The notes under the pieces are model-generated. The model saw nothing but the letters and a program-made list of their open reading frames with translations. It had not been told where the DNA came from and ran no database searches. Positions 33,422-43,746 of a stretch of 64,000 nt of DNA are shown piece by piece. Origin of the DNA: Cutaneotrichosporon cavernicola (lineage: Eukaryota > Basidiomycota > Tremellomycetes > Trichosporonales > Trichosporonaceae); assembly GCF_030864355.1 (NCBI RefSeq), contig NC_083396.1, forward strand, positions 930,001 to 994,000, given 5' to 3'. Position 1 is the first letter of the stretch. Each line of letters opens with the position of its first letter. A program made the position numbers and the translations under genes.

Positions 33422-34518
33422 ATGCCGCTGTACAAGATCACATCGCGCCGCCTTGCACGTAGGGAGCGGGAGGAGGAGCTCGGGATTGCAGATCTGCGGG
33501 CTGAGATGGGCGTCGAAAGTGATAGCGACGAGAGCGATAGCGATAGCGGCAGCGACGAGGGCGAGTCCGACGAGGACGAGTCTGAGGAGGATGGGGATGA
33601 GTCTGCGGATGTTTCTGGCGATGAGGAAGATGTGTCTGCTGAGGAGGAGGAGGATGGTGAGGATGAGAACGACGAGGAAGATGAAGAGCCAACCAGTGAG
33701 TTAGTGGTCGGGCATGCTGACCCAGGCTCGAAACGAAAGCGCGACTCGTCCGGCAGCGGCGAGGACGAGGACGAGGACGAGGAAGAGAAGGTCCCCTTCC
33801 CTATCCCAATCGACGAAATCGCCACCCAGCCATTATACGGCATCGCCGAATCCGACTTCCCCGTCTGCTGTGTCCTTTGTCCGGAACGCGTGCTCAAGAA
33901 TGCGTATATGGCTGATGAGCATTTGGGCAGTGCGGTGAGCCACCTACAGGTGTAGAGGAGAGCTGACGAAAGGCTCACAAGCGCGCGCTGAGGCGTTGGG
34001 AGAGTCATATTGCCGCGAACCCGCCCAAGGAGGGGGCTGATCCACGCGAGGTCGTGGATGATATTGTTGCTGGGATGAGGGAGGTGGGGAAGGGGAAGAA
34101 GGAGGGGAAGAAGAAGGTGAAGAAGGCTAAGCGGCAAACGGCTGCTCCGGCTGAGGATGGGAAGGAGGAGGAGGAGGAGGAGGAGGAGGAGGAGGAGGAG
34201 GAGAAGAAAGAGGCGGAGGTAAAGGAGGTAAAGCAGGCCAAGAGCAACAAGGCCAACAACGCTGCCACCGGCGGCGCAGCGCTCAACCGCCGCCAGCGCC
34301 GGGAACTCGAGCGCGCACAGAAGGGCAAGCCTGTGCCCCAACCTGCTGGGAAGCAGAGTGCCGCAGCCGCGCGGAGGGCTGCACAGCGCGAGGCGCGCCT
34401 TCGGAGACAGAGCGAAAGTGGAGGCCGGGCTGAGCGGCGAGCCGAGGAGAAGGCGGCCAAGAATGACGACATGGCCGACAAGCGAGACAAGAAGCGTGCG
34501 CGCAAGAGTGTTCCATAG
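33422..34518 (+). CDS. Acidic/lysine-rich C2H2 (U1-type) zinc-finger protein
   Basis: Two exons, 33422-33934 and 33973-34518 (intron 38 nt, ends CTGACGAAAG), 352 residues. Residues 1-110 are a long Asp/Glu/Ser run. A single C2H2/U1-type finger, CVLC followed by 12 residues, then HLGSAAHKRALRRW, spans the splice junction: splicing joins SA to AHKR and supplies the second His. The second half has a basic NLS-like patch (KKKVKKAKRQ), a run of about 14 Glu (34160-34203), the motif NRRQRRELERAQKGK and a basic coiled tail. The finger type, acidic and basic blocks suggest a nuclear or nucleolar RNA-linked role; this is inference. The leader 33330-33420 is an (ACC)n-rich stretch. Confidence 0.82.
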
Positions 34519-34629
34519 TCGTTGAGCTCGTCAGCTCCGGAAATTCCATGTACCTTCCACCCGCCGTAGTAACGCCTGGACCAGGTACGAATCAAACGTG
34601 ACTACATCTCGTCTAGCGCACGCCTATGC

Positions 34630-35522
34630 CTAGTAACCCACGCCCTTGAGGTAGTCGGCGAGCTTGGTCACAATGACGTTGCCGTCGCCCGCGGGCGTGC
34701 CCTCGTACTGCTGTCAGCTTTGTTTGGTTGCTGCGTACCTCGCCGACGAGAATGGCCTGCGTGGTGGGGATGAGGAAGACGCCACGCTCGCCTTTCCGGC
34801 CAATCACCTCGTCGGGGTTGGCCTGGATCGTCATGAACTTGAACCCGTTGAGGGTGATACCGCCACCTGTGAGTCAGTGGGGTTCGGGTTGGATGGGTTT
34901 TGGCTGGGGAGGATGTGGGAGGTGGGACGCGGGAGGTGAAAGGGCACAGGCCAGATCTACCCCGCGCCTCACACCCATACATCACACTCTCGTACTCACC
35001 ACGGACAGTGTCGGGGTCGGTGAACGCCGTCTGGGTGATAAAGTTCTGCTCGGCCTGCGAGAGCTGCCATTAGCATCACTCACTCGATCCAGCTGTGAAC
35101 GCAGGAGCTGGTAGACTCACATCGTACCCAGCCGAAGCGGCCCACACACCGCCCTGCTTGCCGATAATGGCGGCTTTGCAGATCTTGCCGGTCGCGATAA
35201 GGTGGTCGTCGACGTAGGCTGTCGGGGAGTCGGTGGGAGACGGCACGTGGGTTGCGAGTGCGTTACGCAGGGCGGAGATTGAAGAGGGGAAGTATCAGCA
35301 TCGTCGGTTCTGAGCAAAATGGTAGGAGGAAGGAGCGGAAGAAGCGGAGGACAGAGCCGCTACGCTGGGCGCTGAAGAGGACGGGCCAGGACGGGGCACA
35401 ATCGTCAGACCGACACAGGTGTTGCGCAGTGAGCAGAGCGGCGCACAACATTGCGCCAACTCGAGGACTTGGCAAGATTGTTGCCCGAGGAAGAGGAGAA
35501 GCCACTCACATTGCCAGGACAT
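34630..35522 (-). CDS. PFY1: Profilin
   Basis: Actin-monomer and poly-proline binding protein, 126 residues. Five exons: 35522-35510, 35218-35121, 35063-35000, 34866-34739 and 34707-34630 (381 nt). The first coding exon is 13 nt (MSWQ plus one base), followed by a 291-nt intron, by far the longest in this gene. The sequence is canonical: MSWQSYVDDHLIATGKI, GGVWAASAGYD, FTDPDTVRGGGITLNGFKF, then MTIQANPDEVIGRKGERG and LADYLKGVGY at the C-terminus. The conserved N- and C-terminal aromatic residues that bind poly-proline are present. It is in tandem with VTC1, whose stop lies 448 bp upstream. Confidence 0.97.
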
Positions 35523-35970
35523 TGTTTGTGATCGATGGAGAGGAGACTGGACAAAGTGAAAGTTGCAATGAGAAATGACACGCACGTCAGCCTTACTCTG
35601 TGGATGAGCGGAGGTAAACCAAGGGACACTTGCATTCCACACACGCCCACACGTCATAGTTGAACCTTTGGCAACTGAATCTTCCAACCACTTCCAATCC
35701 ACTCAAATCCTCCCGCTCAGCGCTCCAGAGCTCCAAAGGCAGTATGACGCACTCCAAGATGATACTATCAAAACTCCTGCATGGTCAGCCGACTCATACT
35801 ACTGCTTGGTACTGCCGTCTACTTGTGCACACACGGACATTCCGGAATAGTTCAATGTCCTCGATCCGGTTTGTGAAATTCTAGAACGCCCTCTGCATCC
35901 CACTCCTCCGCCCTCTACAACGCTCCTTGATCTCCTGGTGCGCCTTCCACGTGTATCGGGCGCCAGTCGC
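35523..35970. other. Intergenic, profilin promoter / VTC1 3' region
   Basis: 448 bp between two tandem minus-strand genes. It contains a CACGTG at 35949-35954 close to the VTC1 stop. No further structure was seen. Confidence 0.5.
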
Positions 35971-36848
35971 CTAGTTACCATAAATGGCGCGGAGAATGAA
36001 ATTGGTTGTGATCGCGGCTGGGTGTCAGTTATCATTCCAGTCGGCGGACTGGTGGCGAGCAGTTGGTTCGTGGGTGCCAATGGCCAGGGGTAAAGCTCAC
36101 CGAGCAGGCAGACGCAGAGAATGGTCTGGCTGTCAGCTGTGCGATCACACGCATAAGTTGGCACTCACAGGACCAAGGCGATCGTCGTACGGTGCTCCTG
36201 AACGCGTGCGGATTGCGCGTGCACGACGCTGGTACACGACCAATGCGTAGATCATGACACCGACAGCTGTGGGTTAGTGGGAACCCTCTGCAGCAGCGTT
36301 GGTGTGCAAAACTGTAGCCGGGACGGCACAGCACAGCAGTCTCTTGCCAACATGCATGCCAGGAACTTACCGATCACAGTGTACATGGCGGCAGCGATGT
36401 GCCCGACCTATCGTCAACCCGAGTTCGGTGACGACAGCAGAACACTTCGACACCCACCTTGTCAGTACCGAAATTGAGAAGGCCCACAGCCAGACCGCCG
36501 AGGACAACGGCAAAGTGGAGCCATGAGAGGAAGGTACGCCTGACATCAGCTACGTGCGCTACATTAGTAGACACTCACTCGTTGGCGAAGAAGACCTTGG
36601 GCTCGACGCGCACGGGGAGGGCGATGCGCTGTATCGTAAAGAGTTAAGAGCGGGTTGTCAGGCGCGCGGGGGTAGGGGGGGTAGGGGGGGTAGGGGGGGA
36701 AGAGAGAGAGAACGTTGAGGGCGCAATTCAGCAGTGGATCCGAGTCAACAACCACAGGCGTGGGCGGACGTCAGCATCCTTTGTTCGCAGAGTCAGCAGC
36801 GGTGCTCACCTTCTTCGCGGTGCGCTGGAGGAGGGGCTGAGTGGACAT
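35971..36848 (-). CDS. VTC1: Vacuolar transporter chaperone subunit 1
   Basis: Small three-span membrane subunit (DUF202 type) of the VTC polyphosphate polymerase complex in the vacuole/ER membrane; 125 residues. Seven exons: 36848-36810, 36628-36579, 36539-36458, 36407-36371, 36266-36169, 36125-36101 and 36017-35971 (378 nt). The conserved core is [40 protein letters not shown], then [20 protein letters not shown] and [19 protein letters not shown]. Intron 1 (36629-36809) contains a C-rich pyrimidine tract on the transcribed RNA. A GCACGTGC palindrome lies 315 bp upstream of the ATG; in other fungi VTC genes are phosphate-responsive through such sites. Confidence 0.96.
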
Positions 36849-39800
36849 GGCTGGTGGATGGAGAGGTGGTGACAGCAAGTGGAGAGGATGCCAAACAAGT
36901 GGGGCGAGCTTGGGTTGCGGAGATGTGACTGGAGGCTACGAGCGACGGATAATGCGGTGACGGGTGACCAGGTAACGGTAGCAACGAGGAGGAGAATTCG
37001 GAGAGGTGTGTGATTAAAAGTTGAGAGTAAGGATAGCAGTAGTAATGTTTGATGGCAATGCAAAGATGTCTTGGAGAGGGCACTGAGAGGGTAAGGTGGG
37101 AAAGGAGGGATAGGGATCGACATGCGACAAGCTGCTAGCCACTGTGGGTGGTCCTTGTTCATGCACGTGCGTCAGTCCACTACTGCCCAGGCACGGGTAA
37201 TATCTGAAGTAGCGGACATGAGTTGACACTCCATCAGACTTCCATAGGCGCACCAAGTTTCATGTTCCTAGTTAGGCGCATATATTTCCGTTGGAATGTG
37301 CCATCTGTTTCCCCATTAGAATTGAATGGTAATGCACGAGTAATGCAACCTCCACCCTGAGTACCCGAATACCAGAGTACCTGAGTGCCTGAAGCTCCTG
37401 ACCATGCTTTGTCCAGTCTCAGGTTGAATTGATGCCGCGCGGAATGGCCAGCTCATCCATAAGCCAAACTTGGCTCCTTTCAGTCTCCAACTCAATGCGC
37501 CCAACCCCGCGCCCCCGGCCATGGTCCACTGAGCGTCTCAACTTCAACCTCGGCCATGGGCCTCTCGTGATCGTGCCTCCTTAATCGTCACAGACTCCCC
37601 AAACCCCAGTTTATTCAGTCTTTCGGTGCACCTTCCACAACTCTGGGTACTGTATCTAAGACGCGTCGTGACGGAATAATATATTCAACGTGACCAGCAC
37701 CCATGATCCGCGCGGAAACGGACGTGTCGGTCCTGTCAAGTCACTCCCATGCTCCCACCTATGGCCACCTAGGCCCACGTCCCCTTCCCCGCGGGAAGAA
37801 ATCACGTACAGTGGGATCAGCATGATCGTCCAAGGACAACACCTGCCATCTGCCAGCTGGCGGCAGTTGTCATCTGGATGGATGGGATGGGGTTTGATGA
37901 GAGCCTTATTCTCCCCGCTGGACCGTTTACCACCCTCAGGGATTGACCTCCTGTTGCTCCATCGAGGGTTGCCACGTGTTGTGCGGGTTCCTGGTTGCGC
38001 CAGTTGGAGTCCCGGGTGCCAGGGCGGACAAATTCAGAGGAGGAAAGATATGAATGACTCCAAAGAGTGCAAGTGCGTACTCTACAATAGATGAAGTAAT
38101 CAGAGTGGCTGTAGTAGCGTTCGAGAGTGGGTGGTATACTGAGATCCAGGGTGATTTGTAACCAGCTAGCTAATGCTCTCATGCAATCATTGCTCTTGCT
38201 TGCTCAGTATGGGATGGGCTAAACTGGAGGACGAGGAACGATCAGATATATCAGATACTTATGCCCTGCTACCCTGAAAATGCTTAAAGGCATAAACCCT
38301 CCCCCTTCTGGAGTGTTGTGTTGATCGTGTTGAGAGTCCTATATTCGTGCATTGATATTGTTCATTTTGCCGCGTCCCGCACCTCATGGCCTCGAGGCCT
38401 CATGGGTCCTCAAACTACACGATACACTCTCTCAGTTCTCAGCTACTTGTTCAAGTAACCGCAGCCACCAACCGTTGCTGTTTGCTCCTGTTCGTATTGT
38501 TTGAACCGTAGATCCGTGGGCCGTTACCTTGAACAGAGAACGCTCGAAACGCTCCCTTGACCTTCCGTCCCCTCTCTCCGCTCCTCTCAGCCCTTGACTC
38601 CTTCTCCTCCCGTGCCACGCACTACCAACACCTGCCCCTCACAAAGCTTTGAAACGCCATCCACCTCCAGTCGAACCGCATAACTCGGTCTCAACCTTGA
38701 CCTCGTTGCTCCTCGCGGCTCGTGACCTGGAGGTCGCGGCATTGCGGCGATAGACACTGTGCCGTCACAACCGACCAGCCAGCCCTCATCCATTTTGTCC
38801 GTGCTTGTTCCTCGGCAACTCTGTGATTTGTGTGAGTCTACATAGTTATACATAGTATCAGGTAGGCGATCGTGGTCAGGTTTGGTACCTCGAACGCAAA
38901 ACACATCCTTTGCATTCCAACCATACAACCCTTTGTATCCCTCCTCCTCCTTTCCTCACATCCCGTCCCAACCCCATCCATCCCCTATCTAACCACCACC
39001 GCAACCACAACCAACCAAACCTCCCAACAACTCGGTATACTCTTATCGCCTTCCTTTTCATCCCTCCATCGTCTTGGTATTCCTCCGCATCACCTCGCAC
39101 GCTACTTCGCTCCTCGCACGCTTCTTACTTTGCATCTCGACGGCATCCCCCTGGAGGATAACCGACCAGACATTCCACGCAGCTCCCTCCCCTCTCGAGG
39201 CCTCAAAGGCCCCACATCTCAGACGCGCCTAAGAATCGACAATCGTCCTCACATCAAGGTCCTGCTCATCATACATCAACCCTTCGCAACGCAGTTATAC
39301 AGGGGTACACGGTACGTGATCTGAGCCGCGCTGTGGCCAAGAGTCACCATTTGCCAAATCCATCTAGAGTCGAGTCCAAGCTCAAGTAGGCTAGTGTGCT
39401 CGGACCGTTCATCGCCCTCTTCGGGATCCGTTATCCGTTAAAGGAAGCGCTGGCTGTCCGAGCTGTCTTTCGGGATGAGGGCAGCGGGCAGAGGCCCATG
39501 AGGCATGAGGGAAGGGTCTCACGGCCCGCTTCGGGCTGGGCTACTGGCGCGCCCGCCCAATTGCCCAACGCTCAACGTTCATTGTTCCCTTTGTAGCGGA
39601 CTGGCCACCATTAGTGGCAGATGAGCCGACGCGTGTGTTGGGAGGAGGAGTGGAAAGGATGCGAGCTGGGCTTTGCTCCTCTGTGCTTGTTCAACCACAC
39701 ACTCCATCTACCACATACTTGTGCGTTCAGTGCAATCCCTCGAGGCCCATTGTCCATTGTCCTATCGCCATCATTCCCAACGTCGCCATCACCTCTTTGC

Positions 39801-40050
39801 AAACGTCACGCTTACCCAGCACAGGTCGTGGAACCGAATGTTGATATAACGCCACTGGTGTCGCGTCAACCGCCCCCGACGACAATAGGCACCGCCACCG
39901 GCTCCCTCTTTCCCCCTTCGCATCCTCGCCTTCACTGAATTCCCCAGCCGCCGAGAACCTCCAAGACACGCGCGCGACGCCTCCTTATTTCCTGCTCCCC
40001 TCCTCCCACTTCTTCTTCTTCGTCCTTCTCCCGCTCACGACTAGCACGTC
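36849..40050. other. 3.2-kb divergent intergenic region
   Basis: No gene is supported between VTC1 (-) and the coiled-coil membrane protein (+). It holds GCACGTGC at 37163-37170, a further CACGTG at 37973-37978, and long pyrimidine/CAACC-rich + strand tracts at 38930-39010 and 39985-40045 that look like transcript leader. A GTACGT donor-like site at 39310 and CAG-type acceptors near 39830 could mark a leader intron; this is speculative. The open frame 38872-39324 is low-complexity without a recognisable protein. Confidence 0.45.
37163..37170. promoter_or_regulatory. CACGTG element in the VTC1 promoter
   Basis: The perfect 8-bp palindrome GCACGTGC lies 315 bp upstream of the VTC1 start. It matches the core bound by the phosphate-starvation bHLH factor Pho4, which controls VTC genes in yeasts. 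The link here is inference. Confidence 0.4.
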
Positions 40051-42447
40051 ATGCCAACTCGACGCGCGCACCCACGCCCACCGCGGCCCAACGCCCATCC
40101 TCCACCACCCCAGTCACAGCGGCTGCTGCTCAGCTCGCACACATTCACCCTCATCGCGAGCTGGCGCGGGCAGCTCCTCATCTGTACCGTAGTGCTCGTC
40201 GTTGGCGCGATCTACTTTGTCGTCCGCGAGCCAATACGGCAATGGCGCCGTCGCCAAAGGGAACGAATCAGCCGCGCGTTCACGGACGAGCTCTTGGCGG
40301 CCGAACACTCCCAATCAGCAGCGTCTGCAGAAGAAAAAGAGCGAGCCGGCCCCAGCACAGGAGCGTCAACCGCGCTGCCCAAGATGCAGACGGCGCGCGA
40401 ACGAGGACGGGAAAAGCGCAAAGAGAAGAAGCGACTTCTCGTCGTGGGCGCACCTTCCCCCGGTCGCAGTAACAGCGTCAGCTCGCTCGATTCGTCGCCG
40501 TCGCTGCAGCCTGTCACCTCGACGACCGCCCGCCCGCTGGCTCGCATACCCTCAACACAACAAGATGAAGCCCTCCCACCTACCGTTGAAACGAACCCTG
40601 CTCCTGTGGAACCGTTGTCCGTGCCCACAGTCAACCTCGAATCAGCCCCGCCATCGCCCGCAGAGACACCCATTTCCCATTTCCCTGACCCTCCATCTCC
40701 ATCAACCCGGTCTGCCGCTGTGGTCGCGCCCCCAGCGCTGGTGTTGGCTGACCTCGACGCCCCGAGCGACTGTTCCGACGAGGCCTCCGACCCGCCAGAC
40801 GGCGACCTCAGCCGTCCCTCAGTCAGCAGGACGACCAGTGCGTCCTACTCGATCATTCCGGAGGATCTCTATCTTCCGCTGTCCGGGACAGCCCAGAAGA
40901 AGAAGCGCAAGTCCAAGGCACGCTCCAACGGCATGTTGGGCGAACTAGCGAAGGGTCCATCACAGCCCATGGCGCGCAACGTGACTGCGTCTTCGGATGA
41001 CGTGCCATCGCCAGGTAGCGGAACTTCTTCTGCTGCTCCACACCCCACGAGACGGAGACGCGTAGGGTCAGGCCTGGGCGGCATCACCATGACGCCTGCA
41101 CTTGAGTTACTCCTCTCCAACCACGAGCGCACCATCGACTCGCTTCGTGCCGAGATAGGTCAATCCAAGGCAGAGGAAAGCAAGGCTCGTGACGACGAGG
41201 TTCGTGCGCGTGAGGAGCTTCGTCGTTCAAGGGCGACGGAAGATCGCGTCCGCGCGGATTACGAGCGTGCTCGCAAGGCCCGCGACCGTGCAGAGTCAGA
41301 CTCGAGGCGCCTCGAGGCAGAGGTGGGTCCACCATCAAGCGCACTTTGGACAGTGACTAACCAACAGTTCATGCTCTTCAGGAACCGCTTCGAGACACTG
41401 TCGCACATGTACCAGGCCGTCTGCCACCGCTTGCGTGAGGTAGATCAGCATGGGGCCGATGCAGGGCACTCTCCCCAGCCCCAGTTGCAACCATCGCTGC
41501 AGCCTTCCCCGGCCATTCCTACGATTCCTACCATGGTCAACGCGCACATCGGCTTCCCTTCACCCATGGCTTCTCCCATGCCACCCATGGGCTACATGTC
41601 TTATCCGACACACCACCTGTATCCCTCGCCAATGCAGGCGCACGGATTTATCAACTTTGTGCCTTCGCCCTCCCCTCAACGCCGGGCAGACAGCAACGCG
41701 AACGGCGACCTCCTCGCTGGGCCTCTGACTCCTGGCCATGGGCCGTCGGCATCAGGCTCGCAGGCCTCGTCACAGTACCCGTCCGACCTGTCTCTCAATG
41801 CGTCTAGGACTCCCTCCTCCTCGGCTACTGCGCTCTCTGAGCTATCTGCAGCGGAGCTCCGCAGGATCAACATCGCGTCGTCGGTGCTCAAAAAGAAGAG
41901 CCGAGTTGCGACTGACCCTTCGGAGAATGGCGACTCTCAGCCAGCGTCGGCCGCCAAGCCGTCCGAGGTTGACATCTCAGAGAACCCAGTCGAAGGCTTA
42001 GGGATTCACCAGTGCGACACTGTACCGTCGACCTTTGCGTCTGTTAATACGCCTGAAGGCTCACCCTCGTCGCACCGGAAACCGATCAAACAACGGTCGA
42101 CGGACTCGATCTCGTCGGATGCGTCGTCTGGTCCGCCTGGTCGCTCCCTCTTAATCACGCCTTCGGATACTGGACCCAAGACGCAGTCACCACAGACGGC
42201 CATGTCTCCTGTCCCGGACGACGAGGAGTCATTCATGGCAGAAGAAGCGAACGGAGATACGCCCTGCCCGCCGTCGAAGACTCACTACTTTGGTTCCGTC
42301 ACGGAGACACCCGACGGCTCTCTTGCGAACGGAGACGCAGAGTTTTCGCCCATGTTTGCCAGTCTGGCACACACGCCTGAGCAGCTACAGGAGATTGCTC
42401 GCATTCAGTCAGAGGCACTCAAGCGGCGGACAAGGCCAGTTGCGTAA
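40051..42447 (+). CDS. Membrane-anchored coiled-coil protein, unknown function
   Basis: Two exons, 40051-41322 and 41368-42447, about 783 residues. The 45-nt intron 41323-41367 (GTGGGT, then GACTAAC, ending ACAG) is a multiple of three with no stop, so an unspliced form would add 15 residues. There is one membrane span near residues 40-60 (LLICTVVLVVGAIYFVV), followed by a basic stretch (REPIRQWRRRQRERISR). A long Ser/Pro/Thr-rich disordered region precedes a charged coiled coil around 355-425 (ERTIDSLRAEIGQSKAEESK onward), then a Pro/Met-rich part and a Ser-rich tail. No enzyme domain is visible. The short N-terminus and single span suggest an anchored scaffold; function unknown. Confidence 0.75.
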   Translation: MPTRRAHPRPPRPNAHPPPPQSQRLLLSSHTFTLIASWRGQLLICTVVLVVGAIYFVVREPIRQWRRRQRERISRAFTDELLAAEHSQSAASAEEKERAGPSTGASTALPKMQTARERGREKRKEKKRLLVVGAPSPGRSNSVSSLDSSPSLQPVTSTTARPLARIPSTQQDEALPPTVETNPAPVEPLSVPTVNLESAPPSPAETPISHFPDPPSPSTRSAAVVAPPALVLADLDAPSDCSDEASDPPDGDLSRPSVSRTTSASYSIIPEDLYLPLSGTAQKKKRKSKARSNGMLGELAKGPSQPMARNVTASSDDVPSPGSGTSSAAPHPTRRRRVGSGLGGITMTPALELLLSNHERTIDSLRAEIGQSKAEESKARDDEVRAREELRRSRATEDRVRADYERARKARDRAESDSRRLEAEVGPPSSALWTVTNQQFMLFRNRFETLSHMYQAVCHRLREVDQHGADAGHSPQPQLQPSLQPSPAIPTIPTMVNAHIGFPSPMASPMPPMGYMSYPTHHLYPSPMQAHGFINFVPSPSPQRRADSNANGDLLAGPLTPGHGPSASGSQASSQYPSDLSLNASRTPSSSATALSELSAAELRRINIASSVLKKKSRVATDPSENGDSQPASAAKPSEVDISENPVEGLGIHQCDTVPSTFASVNTPEGSPSSHRKPIKQRSTDSISSDASSGPPGRSLLITPSDTGPKTQSPQTAMSPVPDDEESFMAEEANGDTPCPPSKTHYFGSVTETPDGSLANGDAEFSPMFASLAHTPEQLQEIARIQSEALKRRTRPVA

Positions 42448-43746
42448 TTGGACGTGGAGACTATATGAGCAACCCCGGACTTTTGAGTAGACAAGTAGAG
42501 GGGAGAGTCTAGCAGCCGTTGTTGTGAGGACTGAGAGCAGAGTATAGTAGCTTGCACGTCGGTACGTCGACGTTGTCGTTGTCTATGTCATGAGTTTTTA
42601 TTGTGACAGGGAGCGTTACATACAGCGTAGTTTATGTGCATAGTCATGGACTCTGCCCTGATTATACCTGATACCTGGTGACGCCTTGATGATACCTGAT
42701 TAACAGTTGTAGTCATGTATTAGGATTGAATACAATTGGGATTAGATGACTTACAGGAACGAAATGATGATCCAATGCATGTCAGTATTGTCGGTTTTGG
42801 GGGGGGGGATCTACTTGCCCCTCTGTTCCTTGACATATGACACCCTGTTGCGCCCATTAGGTGGGGAAGAAGGGGGGGGGGTGAGGCCAGGGGGGCGGGT
42901 CAGAGGCGGAGGCAGTATTCCTTATGGGCGCTGCTAATTCCCACTAATAATAGGGCACTTAAGGGCTTCTCACTGTCAAAGGTGGCCATAGATTGCCATT
43001 GTAATCACTGCACCTCACTACACCGTCCAATATGCACTTCACATCACAGCACATGTACATCTTTGCTACAATTGCTACACCTCTTTGTCTCTCTCTGTCT
43101 CTCTCTCTCCTCTTCTTTCTATCTCGGATCTTGTCAAACTAGGCTTTGGCAGAGCCATTTGTCCGTTAACGTTCACGCTGTGACATTGATCGACACCAAA
43201 AGCAACCCTGCTTGTGTTCAAGTGTGCAACGTGAAAACAAACATCCGATCAGCCCGCTCTAGCTCTTCCTGGAACTCCAACCTTGCCACTGGCTGCTACG
43301 GGACACCCTCACTTTGACAACGACAACGCCCCATCGATATCCATCGTTTTCTTCTTCATCAACGCATCGAGCGTCATCCTCTCCTCCTCCCCATTTCCAC
43401 AACCCAACCGACATTCGTAATCGCGTCGTTTCTACACGGTGCGCCAACACATCGTCAATTCCCGCGGACAGTCCACCAATATCCCCCACCGCTTCCGGCG
43501 GCGACCGAGAAGAATTCATCAATCTTCTCATTCCTACATCGCCTCATCGGATCAATTTGTGTCAGCCACGGCTTTCCACGTTGGCCATCACATCGTAACG
43601 CATCGCATCGCATCCCATCGCATCAATCCTCATCTGCTCCCACATATCCCTCCCCCGCCTTCACCTTCACTCTCGGCCCTCGCCCAGCTTAGGCCCACGC
43701 CTCCTTGCACGCCGCATAGTCCCCCGGTTTAGCGGCCTGCGCAGTC
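42448..43746. other. Intergenic, chitin synthase promoter and leader
   Basis: 1.3 kb. It contains G-rich + strand tracts near 42799-42808 and 42865-42905, a TC repeat at about 43082-43115, and a (GCATC)n stretch near 43598-43630 in the presumed leader. No gene is supported. Confidence 0.5.

Noticed and set aside
36667..36700. Possible interstitial telomere repeat (TAGGGGGGG)
   Set aside because: Only three units, G-run length unlike a fixed telomere repeat, and it sits inside an intron; kept only as a G-rich tract.
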